From NCBI GenBank assembly GCA_025603075.1, contig MU626259.1:289718-353717 (forward strand): DNA of 64,000 nt, in the 5' to 3' direction. Positions 22,628 to 34,669 of this stretch are shown piece by piece. Below the pieces are notes generated by a model, which worked only from the letters and a program-made list of their open reading frames with translations, was not told where the DNA came from and made no database searches. Within the stretch, counting starts at the first letter, position 1. Each line of letters starts with the position of its first letter. The translations under genes were made by a program, and so were the position numbers. Source of the stretch: Neoconidiobolus thromboides FSU 785. Its lineage: Eukaryota > Entomophthoromycota > Entomophthoromycetes > Entomophthorales > Neoconidiobolaceae.

Positions 22628-22733
22628 TATGGGGATGTTTTTTTGGCTTCATTACTTTTTCTATCTTTTAAGCGCTAATTTGAGTGGAAAAATTGTTAGT
22701 AAAATTGTTAAACATAAAAATACATCCCTATAT
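22628..22733 (-). repeat. element A, reverse copy
   Basis: Starts ATATGGGGATGTTTTTTTGG and ends ACATCCCTATAT. It has a one-base insertion in the core (GCGCTAATTTGAG) and also carries the TTGTTAAACA variant. Confidence 0.88.
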
Positions 22734-22889
22734 ATTATTTACTCACCTTTAGTCAATTAATATTAAATAGAAACTAATAAATAATAATTCATAATGCTTT
22801 TGGAGTATTCTTCAATAAAACAATAAATATTTTTATATTTAGTATATTAATTTATTTTTTTATTATGAATTTTTTTCTTTTGATTAATA

Positions 22890-23004
22890 AGTGAAGATAC
22901 TTTTTTGGTTTCATCACTTTTTATATTTCTAAGCGCTATTTGAATGGAAAAATTGTTAGTAAAATTTTTAGTAAAACTTTTAAACATAAAAATATATCCA
23001 AGTA
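22890..23004 (-). repeat. element A, reverse copy with short internal duplication
   Basis: Starts AGTGAAGATAC and ends ATATCCAAGTAT. The block TTAGTAAAA(C/T)TTTT is repeated twice, lengthening this copy to about 115 bp. Confidence 0.75.
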
Positions 23005-23300
23005 TTTAAATAGTTATTATTCTTACTAAAAAACTTAATTTATTATATATAAAAAATTAAACCTATTCAGACATTAACTATGGTGATAATACATGTTTAA
23101 ATGAATAAAGTTTTGCAGAAAAATATTAACTAATATTTTAAATTTAAAAATAAACACTTATTAAAAAGGTTAAAAGAAATAATATTTCAATTAATTTAAA
23201 TCTAGATCCATGTTTGAGATAAAATACATCATCCGAATTAGCTAAAAAAAATATGCATCTTATAAATTTAGGATTCTATGTATTAAAAATACAAAATGGT

Positions 23301-23382
23301 TGTCAACTGTGGGGTTCGAACCCACGCCTCTCTCGAGATTGCATCTTAAGTGCAACGCCTTAGACCGCTCGGCCAAATTGAC
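23301..23382 (-). tRNA. tRNA-Leu (anticodon TAA), copy 2
   Basis: Identical in sequence to the gene at 20549-20630, about 2.7 kb away. The immediate 5' flank of the gene is also similar (TTATTGCATATAAAAAATT here, TTATTACATATAAGAAACC there), so the duplicated unit included some upstream DNA. Confidence 0.95.
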
Positions 23383-24291
23383 TTTATTGCATATAAAAAA
23401 TTAAAAATTGCTAATATACCCTTCAAATTTTAATTGGAGACTTTAAACATTTTTTTGAATTTTAGGCTAGAAAAATGAAAGAATGTGTTTATAAATTGAA
23501 TAATGGAATCTATCAATCCTAGTATGAAGTTTTTATTAAAATCGAAGAATTGATGTAAACAATGTTAAACTAAGTTTTTAATGCGTTGCATGGAAAATAA
23601 CAAGATAGAGGATAGCTTATATATTTAGTAACTATTATTACAAATCTTGAAATTGGTAGATTTCTAGCTAGTTTTGAAATAGATTAAGCTTATTTTGCTT
23701 ACTTTAAAAACAATGATTTATAATTAAAACTTGATTTGAAGCAAATGAATATTTTTATTGAATATAAAACACCCTCTTTTTTGACTTAGAAAGTAATCAT
23801 AGTGACCATCCTTTTTCATCAATTGTGGTTAACTTGGACTTTCTAATACCTTGTCAATGATTATTATGAAAATAGATAAATCTCAATGTCTTAGTTTGTA
23901 ATAAACTTACTAATTCGAAAGGTCTAGAACCAGTTGATTTGAAAAAAGAATGACTTGAAGATGAGCTTTATCTAAAAAAAATTGATTTATTTGCCTCTAG
24001 TTTTCATCTATTTTCTTAAGGGGATAAAATGTTTTACTTTTGAAGAAGATGTTTAACATGGCTTAAATATAAAAGTTTATTTTAGAATTTAATGTTTTAG
24101 TAGGATTGAAAATAAAAGATTACTGTTAATACAGATTTATTTCAAAATAAAGAACAAAATAATTTACAAAAGATGGTAATTGAATGCGAATGCGAATGCT
24201 ACTAGGAATTAAATAAGAACTATAGATCAAATAGGAATGAATGAAGATAATGCTATTAAAAAAAAGTATCTAATCAGTATTAGAATCCTAA
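23383..24291. other. AT-rich intergenic DNA
   Basis: About 900 bp with no gene or repeat recognised. Confidence 0.6.
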
Positions 24292-24762
24292 TTACTCATA
24301 AGGCCAAACTAAAGATCTTCTTGGATAATTGTTATTCAATTTAGAAGGAGTTAAAGATAATTTAATAGTTGGAGTAAATTGAGTGAAACCGTGTTCATTA
24401 ATACGATAACCAAATTGAATTACATCATCAAATTCATTACTATTTAAAATATCAATCTCTTGTTCACTTAATACTTTTTCAGATATTAACATTTCTTTAG
24501 GTGAACAAGCACTAGCTAAACTTTTTGGTGAACTTGGTGCTGAATGAATATACTTTTCTTTTTTAGCAGTTGTCAGAAAGCTGTTCTTGGGGGATAAGGA
24601 AGTGGGAGATAATAAATTCATCCATTTAGACTTTTCACTTTCAATACTATTACTGAATTGTTTCCAACTTGGGTTCAACTTTAGATTATTCTTTTTCTTT
24701 TTATCTAAAGTTACTCGTCCCTGGATTTCAATGGGCTTAGAGGGAGTATAATACGAAGTCAT
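24292..24762 (-). CDS. unknown protein, 156 aa, SLTP tail
   Basis: The open frame extends to 24792 only with a TTG codon; the first ATG is at 24760-24762 (MTSYYTPSKPIEI), which I take as the start. Intronless, hydrophilic, no membrane segment. Several Ser-Pro sites (LLSPTSLSPKNS, APSSPKSLASACSPKE) would suit proline-directed kinases. The C-terminal GYRINEHGFTQFTPTIKLSL resembles the tail of the 89-aa protein at 9907-10176. No known domain recognised. The coherent composition and shared tail support a real gene. Confidence 0.65.
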   Translation of the reverse strand: MTSYYTPSKPIEIQGRVTLDKKKKNNLKLNPSWKQFSNSIESEKSKWMNLLSPTSLSPKNSFLTTAKKEKYIHSAPSSPKSLASACSPKEMLISEKVLSEQEIDILNSNEFDDVIQFGYRINEHGFTQFTPTIKLSLTPSKLNNNYPRRSLVWPYE

Positions 24763-24792
24763 AATATTATTTATAAATTTAAATAGAATCAA

Positions 24793-26465
24793 AGTAGTTA
24801 ATTGAATAGTATTTATACTCTTCTATTTCAAGAATAGTGTAAGGTTTAAGGATTCGAAAATTGATAGTTATCATAATTATTTTTAACAAATAAAACAATT
24901 TTATTTTGAACTTGGCTTACCATTTGATTTAACAGCTGAAACTTATTTTTTCTAATATCTACACCCTTACTATTCTATTTTTAGTTACTTTACTACCTTT
25001 TTTTTAGAACTTTTTTAATCATAATTCATTTATCACCCTATTTTGACAATCAGAATATAAATAAAATTAAACTTAAAATACCTTTTATCTCAATTATTTT
25101 GTTTATTATTAAGTTCTACTAAGTTAATATATTAAATAAATTAATAAATTTTAAAGATTTTATTGTGGTATTATTAACTCAACAGATTGGCGAAGTTTTA
25201 TAAATTTTATGTATCTTATTTTATTATTTTAGCGGTTAAATTGTAAGGGGTAAGAACATTTAATGGTTTGTTAACTTTTTTATCCTTAATATATTGAACT
25301 CATATACTTATCATTCATATATATTCATACATATTATAATTATTATAAAACATTATGTTTTAATACTTAAACATAAGGATATAACAATCGATGAGAGAAT
25401 TAATGAGTATTTATTTATTATTCTTAAATTTAAGGAGTAAGTTATACAAATAGTATAGTAATTTGAATATGAAAATATCTAGCTTATAAAATTAGTTTAG
25501 TGATCAAACTCTTATTATTACTACGCATTTATTTTTAACTTTTATTTTTCACTTTCCAATTTATCTTTCAATTACATTATTAATACTATAAAAAAAAGTT
25601 CTAGTCCATCATAAGTCAAACTCATATTATCGGAAATAGCTTTAAAAACTAAGTGAAATAGAATGAAATCAATAATTTATTTGATTCTACAAAATGCTAA
25701 GTAATTTTGGTAAGAATAAATCCCAAATTAATGATTTGTTCATTCTAAATAGATTAAAGAGTGACACTAAATAACTATAAATTATGAAATATTTAATCAT
25801 TTGATTATTTAAATAAAAATATTTAATAATAATATTTTTATTAAAAATAAAGGGAATTATAACTTATATAAACTATTTGATAACTATCTAATAATAAAAA
25901 TACTTATTTTAAATATTAAAATTCCGTTTTGTTAATTTAACAATAAAGTAATATTATCATTATTGCATTTCTATACTATTATTTTAACTTATTTATAATA
26001 ATGATAAAATTCATCTAAAAATAAATTTTATTAAGCTATAATTGATGCTGTCAATGCAAAAATTAGATTTAAAATGGGCAATTAACTTTTGTTAACTAAA
26101 ATTATTATATTAACTATTTAAAGATAATTGACAATATAAAAACAAATAATATATTAATATTAAAATAATGTAAATGTTTTGAAACAGCTTATTAATTTAA
26201 TCGAATAAACTTAATCAAAGTTTTGTATATATGATTTATTTTATTTATAAAGTATATTAAAATCATACTATTTAGTAACTTATTTCAATTACAAAATTTT
26301 TTAATGCTTTAATACAGTTTAGAATAAATATAAATTCAATAGATTTAATAAAAAATATCATATTAATAATAAAAGCTGAATTATTGTAATTTACTCTAAA
26401 AATAATAATATAAAATTTTAAATTTAAATAAATAAATAATAAATTCAATAAAAATATTATAATGG
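24793..26465. other. very AT-rich intergenic DNA
   Basis: Long A/T-only stretches, especially 25780-26460. No gene, RNA or repeat-family copy seen. Confidence 0.6.
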
Positions 26466-26568
26466 TAGGGGATGTATTTTTGTGTTTAAGAATTTTACTA
26501 ACAACTTTTCCACTTGAATAGTGCTTGAGGGATGGAAAAAGTAATGAAGCTAAAAAAACACCCCCAGT
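26466..26568 (+). repeat. element A, forward copy
   Basis: Starts TAGGGGATGTATTTTTGTG and ends ACACCCCCAGTA. The flank is TA on both sides without the usual TAT. Confidence 0.85.
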
Positions 26569-26815
26569 AAATAAAAAGAAACCAATAGAATTTAACTAAT
26601 TATAAATAAAACTATTGAATTTTAACAAAATAAATCAACTTTTTATTTAATTATGAAGTTATTAATAATACTCATAAACAATATATTCGGGTATGTATTA
26701 TTAAATAAGTTTTATTTATATAGTTTAAAAATATCAATAATAATAATTGTTTAAGTGCATAAAAATAAAGCTTTTATAATATTGAAAAAACTAAAAAAAC
26801 AATAAAAGAATAAAA

Positions 26816-26919
26816 TAGGGATATTTTTTTTAACTTTATCACTTTTTCCATCTTTTAAGCGCTATTTGAGCGGAAAAATTAGTAGTAAAATTCTTAAATA
26901 CAAAAGTACATCCCCAAAT
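26816..26919 (-). repeat. element A, reverse copy
   Basis: Starts TAGGGATATTTTTTTTAAC and ends TACATCCCCAAAT. Core AAGCGCTATTTGAGCGG intact. Confidence 0.83.
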
Positions 26920-27080
26920 ATTAAATAAAAAATAATTTCAAACTATTGGTCATTATTTAAGGTTAAATTTAGATTTAAATTTAAAAATAAGTTTTATAAT
27001 TTAATTTAATATTTATTTGAAAATATTAATTATTTTTAGAGCTCAAAGCGTTTCCTCAACTAGTATGAGTAACAATAATT

Positions 27081-27214
27081 TATATGGGGATGTATTTTTT
27101 CGTTTAATATTTGGGGATGTACTTTTGTATTTAAGAATTTTACTACTAATTTTTCCGCTCAAATAGCGCTTAAAAATAGAAAAAGCAATGAAACTATAAA
27201 AAACATTCTCATAT
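27081..27214 (+). repeat. element A, truncated copy followed by a full forward copy
   Basis: A 5' stub (TATATGGGGATGTATTTTTT then CGTTTAA) runs directly into a second start (TATTTGGGGATGTAC) at 27107, which continues as a full copy to ACATTCTCATAT. Either one copy inserted into another or the end was duplicated. Confidence 0.8.
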
Positions 27215-27563
27215 TTTTAAATCTATAATAGTTAATCTATTTTTTAAAGAGATAAAGAAAACTTAATAACAATAATAATTTAATTTACACAAACCTCATT
27301 TTTCATATCAGTAATTTATTTTTAGTTCAATTAATTTAATATGCCTTTGTTATTTAATTTAAGTTGTATTTATTAACTTAGTCACTTCTATCACTTTTGT
27401 TAGTTTTTAAAACTAGCCTTTAAAACTCATGATACTTTAAATTAATAAATAGATAAAATTAAATATATATCGGATAGTTTATTAACATGGAATACAAAAA
27501 AATGATATATTATTGTGCTATATTTAATGAAATAATATTCATATTAAATACTATATAAAAAAA

Positions 27564-27666
27564 CATAGGGATGTTTTTTTGATTTCATTACTTTTTCCAT
27601 TATTTAAGCACTATTTGAGTGGAAAGATTGCTAGTAAAATTCAAACAAAAAAATACACTATCGTAT
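27564..27666 (-). repeat. element A, reverse copy
   Basis: Starts CATAGGGATGTTTTTTTG and ends TACACTATCGTATG. Core AAGCACT. Confidence 0.8.
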
Positions 27667-29153
27667 GTTAAAAGTGAAAATAAGATTGAAAGTTAATTAA
27701 ATTTTAACCTTAATTTGGCTTACAATCGTTGCTATTGTTTTGTGAGTCGATTAACTACTCACTAAAGAATTTATTATTAAAATTTAGTTGAAATGTAAGG
27801 ATTAAGTGTTAAGAAATTGACTATAAAAATAAGTTTGACAATAGAAATTATATTAAAGAAATTGCAAAATTATTTGTAACAGCTATAAATTACCTTGATC
27901 TTAATTGAAAAATTAAATTAAAACCTTTGAAATATTAGAGCAATCTTATTATATCTATTTCATTTTTTTTTCAAATTAATTATTTGTTCATTTATAAATC
28001 AATTTCATTAGAATTGACAAAGATATATAGGAGTTTTAATTCAGATTCGAATATAAATTATTTAATTATAAAAATATTCGTTAATTTATAAGACATGAAT
28101 TGTCATATTCTAAAAAGAAGCTTCTAAATTGAGGCAATTTTTTAGTTCACCATTGTTATGCTACTTCAGTTATTAGTAAAAAATAAATAATCGAATTTTA
28201 ATATTTTAACTTAAAATATCAAGAGATCCGACATTAAGATTGAAACAATTCGCTGTAGCATTACATTGATCATTAAGATAGAAAATATCTAAATTGATAA
28301 TTAAATTATAGATAAACTAACTAACTATGTCCATTAATGTAATAATTAGCTCGCTATTAGTTAGCTTAATGAACGGATAGTATTGAATTGTAATTTAAAA
28401 TTTAAAAAAGTGGATTAAGTATCAAACTTTAATGACTAATATTAGGTTACAAATGTCAACTACACCTTATTAACCTAGTCTAAGACTTGCTTGTAGATAC
28501 TAATTATAGAAAGTTTCAATAATTTATTATAGTTTCAAATTCTAATAAAGTTAAATCTTCATTGAAATGGGTTATGTTCTTCATAACATTCCAATTAGAT
28601 AATGAAATTAATATGATTCATTGTAACAATAAATAGATAGTTATTATTTAGAATAAAAAACTTAATTTTAGATTGTTCATTTCTTATATAACAAATAATT
28701 AATTATTAAAAATCTAAATGATTTAAAGTATTTAGTTGAATTACTTTAACATTAAATTTAATTCAATTTGATTTAATAAAAAGAATACTTCTATTTATTA
28801 ATCAATAGTTTTTTCGATATAATAATATTATTATATACAAAGAGTATTATCAAATAATCTAAATAAAGAATCAGAAGTAGGTGATTGTAGATAAAGAAAG
28901 GGTGAAAATTTAGTTTATTAAAGTGAAACTTAATAAAGCCAACTAATTTTTAAATAAAAAAATAGTTTAAAAAAAGGGGGTTATTTTTAAGCATAAAACC
29001 CAATAATTTAAATAAACTATTATTAAGTTTTGTTATGACAGTTATTTCTATAATAAGGTTTTTAATATTAGCTAATTTTAAACGAATCTATGCTAATGGT
29101 AATAGCATTATAAAAATTAATACCGAGAAACATTCTATAGTCAATCATTTTAA
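27667..29153. other. AT-rich intergenic DNA
   Basis: No gene or repeat copy recognised upstream of the second WOPR gene. Confidence 0.6.
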
Positions 29154-29161
29154 TATAAAAG
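29154..29161 (+). promoter_or_regulatory. TATA-like box of WOPR gene 2
   Basis: TATAAAAG, 61-68 nt before the ATG at 29222. Confidence 0.45.
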
Positions 29162-29221
29162 CTCAATAATATCCTTCTCAATTAAATATCAATAGCTCTA
29201 TTCGATTACAACATATTTAAA

Positions 29222-29893
29222 ATGAAATTATTTAATGGTTACGTTAAAGATAGTAAGGATGCTTTGAAAATAGTAGAGGCCTCAGTGACTGGTAAGTTCG
29301 ATCTAATAACTCAACGATTAACTCAACAAGAAAGAGAGTCAATTAAAGTGGGTGATTGTTATGTGTGGGAACAAAGCTTGAAAATGCAACGATGGACAGA
29401 TGGTATGCGATGGAGTACTTCTCGATATTATAAGAATTTTTTTACCTATTATCAAATTTCATCCGATAAAAGAGAGGAAATGATATTAATGAAAAGAACA
29501 TTTAGTATTCATACTAGAGATAATAGAAGATTTCAATTAGTGAATTATTTATATAAAAACAAAAGTTTGAATAAATTACTTTCAACTCCATCCCAATCCA
29601 ATTTAAATACTATAAAGATCCCACTTCATTATTATATTAAAAAAATTCGTCATCTTCAAATTACATGTAATACATCAAATATTGATAACTATAGTAAACA
29701 TGATACTTTTGATAAAAATCATAACAGTTTATCTAAGAGTAATATAACCTCAAGTCCAAATATCCATTCTTTTGCTCCTTCTTTAATATCGGCTACTTAT
29801 TGTGAATTTCCAAGTTTCAATGATCCTTTGTTACCCCTAAATAGATGTGCTGAAGATCAAAGACAATTAGGACTGCTTAAAGTTTCATTGTAA
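29222..29893 (+). CDS. WOPR (Gti1/Pac2) family protein 2
   Basis: 223 aa, intronless. WOPR signature: LFNGYVKDSKDALKIVEAS, YVWEQSLKMQRWTDG, WSTSRYYKNFFTYYQ, then KRTFSIHTRDNRRFQLVNYL. It is the most diverged of the three copies: its first box ends VTGKFDLITQRL instead of the GxLSLxKRRL of the other two. The C-terminal tail is Ser/Asn-rich and ends AEDQRQLGLLKVSL, aligning with the ED(R/K)K..SLFxIxL ending of the other two. Expected role: nuclear DNA-binding regulator of a developmental or morphological switch, by family. Confidence 0.92.
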   Translation: MKLFNGYVKDSKDALKIVEASVTGKFDLITQRLTQQERESIKVGDCYVWEQSLKMQRWTDGMRWSTSRYYKNFFTYYQISSDKREEMILMKRTFSIHTRDNRRFQLVNYLYKNKSLNKLLSTPSQSNLNTIKIPLHYYIKKIRHLQITCNTSNIDNYSKHDTFDKNHNSLSKSNITSSPNIHSFAPSLISATYCEFPSFNDPLLPLNRCAEDQRQLGLLKVSL

Positions 29894-32800
29894 TATAATA
29901 CTTATTAATACTTTATTTTTGTAATTAAATAAAATTATCTTTTTTTTGAATTAAACTTTGTAATTGTTTTTTTTATTGAAATTTAAACTTAAATTTTTTG
30001 ATAATGAATCTCTCATATATTAGTTTAATATTATTAATTCTTTCTTTTAAGTAAATAGTATTATAATTATTTATAAATTTAAATAAGTAATGAGGTTCAT
30101 TTAAAACATAATAAATAGTCAGAATATAAATACATAAATTTAATTTAAGATGTTAAAATTGGCTTTACTCTTGAATGATTGATGTTACATAAATTAATGA
30201 AAATTCAAAACTTTGAATCTTTGAAATTTATTTTAAATGAAAAAAATTTCAAAAAAGGTGATAGTAATATGGCTATCATTTTTAGGATCAATAAAAGTAC
30301 TTTGAGTTGGCTAATAAGTTATGCTTTGATATCCCTTTGACTTTCATTTTCTTTATCTATAAAAAGTTATAAAAAGTCACTGACATTTGTGGATGGATTT
30401 CAATATTCTATCTACCTCTTTTTCCCCAGCTTTTTTTTGTAAGTAGACATATTCTAAACCTTTTGTGTAGCATCTGATTTTCTGGAAAGATGGAGTAAAT
30501 TTTAAATTAAAGCTGAACATAATTATAATAATAGAATTTTTTTAAAATCCTTAAAATAGTGTTAGGTCCCAGCTGTTTTATTGATGCAAAAACATTGATT
30601 TAATTACTTGATTAAGGGAGAGAGGTACAATAAAATGAGTACTTCATGATCTTTTTTATTTTTACCTGATTGAATCCTTGTACTATTAAAGTCAGTTACC
30701 TAGCTCATTTCCCAAATCTATAAAGTAGTAGTATGCTTGAGTTTTTGATTGTAATAGCGTAAAATTAAAAAGTGAAAAAGGATTATTGGTTATAAGTTAA
30801 AAATAAATGTTATTGCCATTCTAGAAAAATACAATTTATTCAGTGTATTTAATAAAAATATTTAAGATATGTGTTACCCATAATTTTTTAAACTTATTTA
30901 CATTCCAATGCTTTTGTTTATTTACTTTATCTTTTCTTCTAAAATAAGTTATTGATAATCTAACGAAAGTGATACTCTTTTATAATAAAAATAGCAATAT
31001 TTTATAACTTAAATAGAGCTTATTGATCAACATTAAGATGTTAATACTATTTTTGAATTCTTTTGAAATTAATTTATAGTATCATTACATATCCCCAACG
31101 TTGATGTCTCTACATGTTTATACTTTTTTTACCTAAGTAAATGCTTTTATTTAACTTTTTTACGAATTACGGTGTGTTTTTTTTTATTTTATGGTAAGTT
31201 ATATTGAGTATACAAAGATTTAATGAGTATCCGACAATTAAATAGGTGTGGAAGTTTAATAAAGCCGAAAACAAGAGTAAAATAAAAAATAGTAATCACA
31301 GCACTATGATTCAATGTAATTTTAGTAGTAAACAAGCTACTATAATTGGCTATTATTTTAATATTAAAATCATCACTTAAAAAATTCAATAAATCATTTA
31401 TTATTTAAGAAGTGTAAATTCTTCAAAGAGACTGATATTGTGTGTTGAATCTAAATATTGGTTTATTCTTTAAAGGACTTTAATTATACATTTTGTACTC
31501 ACAAACAGGCGGAAAAACAATATTATGATAAAAAGATTTGTTAAATCATTACTATTTAAAATATAGTAGTTTAATTTTTTATCAAAGTATCTCGGGTATA
31601 AATAATTTATTCAGTTACTATAAAAATCCTTTTCTTTATCAATTTTTAATTTATACTTTATTAAATGCTTTTAGATAAAAATGGCTATTTATTTGAATAG
31701 TAATTAAAGTAGTGCTTGAATAAAATCAAAACAAATAAATAAAATATACAAAAACCAAACTTAAAATAGTTTAAAATTGCTAAGATAGTAAATCATTTAG
31801 TCATTTTTACTTTATCAAGTACTGGAAATATTATTCATTAGATTGTACAATAGAGTTATTGGGAAGTAAATTTCTAGAAAGTGTGAAAATAATAAATGTT
31901 AGTCACATTACACAAAAATTTAAGTGCTTTGTTTAAAGATATTCGGATAGAAAATACTTAAAAATAAGCTACTTTCAAAATGGTTGGACATCCACTTTTA
32001 TAAAAAGAAACTAATCCCGCATCACCTTATTTAATCCTTATTTTTAATATGACATTATGCATAAAACCCAAGAATAAAGCATAAAAATATAAAATGAAGA
32101 ACTTAATATAATGATATAACGATTACTATTGACTATAACAATACAAAAATACTACTGTATTATTCAAAATGACTTCAAGTACCTCTGTTATATTATCATT
32201 TAAATTAACTTAAAATATATTAACTGTATTTGTAACTCTATCTGAGATTCATAAGCTTCTATTTCGTCATTATTTTGACCCTTAAAATAAAGATACATTA
32301 ATAACTTAATAATAATAATAATGAGCTATATTCTTTTTTTCTAATTAATTTAATTTTAATTGTTTATAGAAAACAAACTACCATAAAAATGAATAAACTC
32401 TTGTAAATAATTGATTGACTAAATTAAGCTTTTAATCATTTTGTTAAATTGGGGAAATTATTAAAAATTACATTAGTATAAGCCTCTGAATAATGATATT
32501 AAGATAATTGAAATGAATAATTAGAATGTAGAAACTATTTTGAATAAAGGAGTTATAGTATTAATATTAGTATAATGAATTATTATTGAACTTTAATTAT
32601 GAAATCCGAATTTTTGGAAGTAAAATAATAAACTTGAATTTTATTAACATTTCGAATAGAAAGATATTATCGAATAAAAGCTTAATAACAATATGAGTTT
32701 GATGAATTTATTGGCTTATAACAAGCTACTTTTTTGTAGCTTATCCATAGAAAATTAGCTTTAGTCAATTATAATTTAAGATTAAATGGGATTCCACTTC

Positions 32801-33151
32801 CCACATCTAAAAAAATTAATTAATATTTTAGTCCTCTAGAATAAATTAAACTTTTTTAAAGTATAAAATTAAATATAGAAGTTGTTCTAATTGAAATGGT
32901 ATTAATAACCAATCAAATTTTAGAAATTAAATGAATTAGGTTAACTAAAGTATTAATAAGTAATAACACAGAATAAAGTTAATTTGAGGTGGAATAAAGA
33001 TATGAAAAAAAGCCAAAATTTAGTAATAATCTTTTTTTTGAATGCACCTCTACTTTAAATCATAACTCGCTGTAATTAAATGGAACAAAGCATGCCATTA
33101 AAAGAATAGGATGAACTTGAGCAACCCCCGATTACTCGAGTCACAATGAGG
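29894..33151. other. AT-rich intergenic DNA
   Basis: About 3.2 kb. No element A copy, tRNA or convincing coding exon seen. A 66-codon frame at 31189-31389 has no support. Confidence 0.6.
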
Positions 33152-33160
33152 TATATATAG
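33152..33160 (+). promoter_or_regulatory. TATA-like box of WOPR gene 3
   Basis: TATATATAG, 33-41 nt before the ATG at 33193, preceded by a locally GC-richer stretch (CAACCCCCGATTACTCGAG). Confidence 0.5.
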
Positions 33161-33192
33161 AGAGCAAATAAACTAGAATTCAAATTAAAAAA

Positions 33193-33912
33193 ATGAATAA
33201 TATTTCAAACAACTCCAAATTTAATTTATTTCATGGTTTCGTTCAAGATTCTAAAGATGCTCTAATGGTTATTGAAGCTTCCAAGCTAGGGCATTTAAGT
33301 TTAGTAAAGAGAAGATTAGATCGTAACAATAAAAGTTTAGTGAAGCCAGGTGTTTGCTTCGTTTGGGAAGAAAGTAGTTCGAATATATCCCGATGGACGG
33401 ATGGACGATCATGGTCCAAATCAAGATATTACAAAAACTTTTTTACTTATTATGAGAAAAAGAAAGATGTCGATATTGGTAATAATGAAGCTTCCAATTT
33501 AATCAAGAGAACTTTTACAATTAAAGGAAAAGATAATCGAAAATTTCAATTAGTTAATTATCTTTACAACTCCAAAGCCGAAAATAATAAATTACTACGT
33601 CCTAAAAATTCACCCTTAAACCAAATAAATATACCAAAGGACTATTACTACAAAAAAGATACTTCAGATGAACATAACCTTACTGCCAACAATACAAATA
33701 ACGATGCAATTAATAATGAAGCTAATAGTATTTCATCACAATGCAATCCACAAACAATGACTTCATTAAGTAATCTAAATTCACCTCTGTCTTATCTTCC
33801 GCAGGAAAATAATAGGTTATTAGCATCCACGTTTTTATTAGAATGTCCAGTTCATAATACCCTATATTCTGAAGATAAAAAAATGGTATCCTTATTTAAG
33901 ATTGAACTATGA
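33193..33912 (+). CDS. WOPR (Gti1/Pac2) family protein 3
   Basis: 239 aa, intronless, ATG at 33193. It is the closest relative of the protein at 13760-14446: LFHGFVQDSKDALMVIEAS, LSLVKRRLD, CFVWEESSS, RWTDGRSWSKSRYYKNFF, then KRTFTIKGKDNRKFQLVNYL. The middle is Asn/Ser-rich. The tail (LLECPVHNTLYSEDKKMVSL then FKIEL) matches that paralog closely, so the conserved unit is the WOPR domain plus a specific C-terminal peptide. Probably a DNA-binding developmental regulator. Confidence 0.93.
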   Translation: MNNISNNSKFNLFHGFVQDSKDALMVIEASKLGHLSLVKRRLDRNNKSLVKPGVCFVWEESSSNISRWTDGRSWSKSRYYKNFFTYYEKKKDVDIGNNEASNLIKRTFTIKGKDNRKFQLVNYLYNSKAENNKLLRPKNSPLNQINIPKDYYYKKDTSDEHNLTANNTNNDAINNEANSISSQCNPQTMTSLSNLNSPLSYLPQENNRLLASTFLLECPVHNTLYSEDKKMVSLFKIEL

Positions 33913-34563
33913 TCTTTTGCTCTATTTAGTTGGTTAATTTATTAATAAAGCTCTAATTATTTATCTTCTATTTGTTTTGTTTTAAGATTTGTAACTAGGT
34001 TTCTTTTTAGAACGTTAAGCAAAGGAATCTAGATCTTTACTATGATACAATATGAATCAGTAAATAATTAATATTGACTTTTTATGCAGCTATTATTAAA
34101 ATTAGAAACTGTTTAGAAAGAAAATAATAATGAATAAATTTAATAAATGATTTTATTTACATTCCTCTTTGAGTGTTTTAATAACATTTTTAAGCTTTTT
34201 ATATGCTAAAACAAGGCATTGAATATTAGCTTTAAGGGCTTTTCTAGGAGTATTACTGATTCAAGCTAAACATTAGATAATTTTGGAATTTGTCATACTT
34301 TTGAAATTTTAGTTATAAGACTTTATAATTTCCATTAGAAATCTTTAAATAAAAAATCAACTAAAAAGTTTAGTTACATTTAAATTGAATTAGCAATAGA
34401 TGTCATCTATCAAAAATCATTTCATAACTGTTATCGATTTTGTTTATATTTGAAGATTTTCATAATGATATAAAAAGTAGATTCTACTGCTTATTCAGCG
34501 CTATTAAATACTTTTTTCACACTTGATTATAATTAACAAACTTATTTGTTTACACTTTCTATT
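33913..34563. other. AT-rich intergenic DNA
   Basis: No feature recognised downstream of WOPR gene 3. Confidence 0.6.
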
Positions 34564-34669
34564 ATTTGGAGGTATTTTTTTTGACTTCATTACTTTTTCC
34601 ATTTTTTAAGTGCTATTTAAGCGGAAAATTTGTTAATAAAATTTTTAAATACGAAAATACATCCCTATT
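34564..34669 (-). repeat. element A, reverse copy
   Basis: Starts ATTTGGAGGTATTTTTTTTG and ends ACATCCCTATTT. Core AAGTGCTATTTAAG. Confidence 0.8.

Noticed and set aside
20814-23004. Regularly repeated short units resembling a CRISPR-like array
   Set aside because: Units are in both orientations with irregular spacing and terminal inverted repeats: they are element A copies in a eukaryotic genome.
31189-31389. 66-codon minus-strand frame
   Set aside because: Isolated, Leu/Ile/Phe-rich as expected for random AT-rich DNA, no motif.
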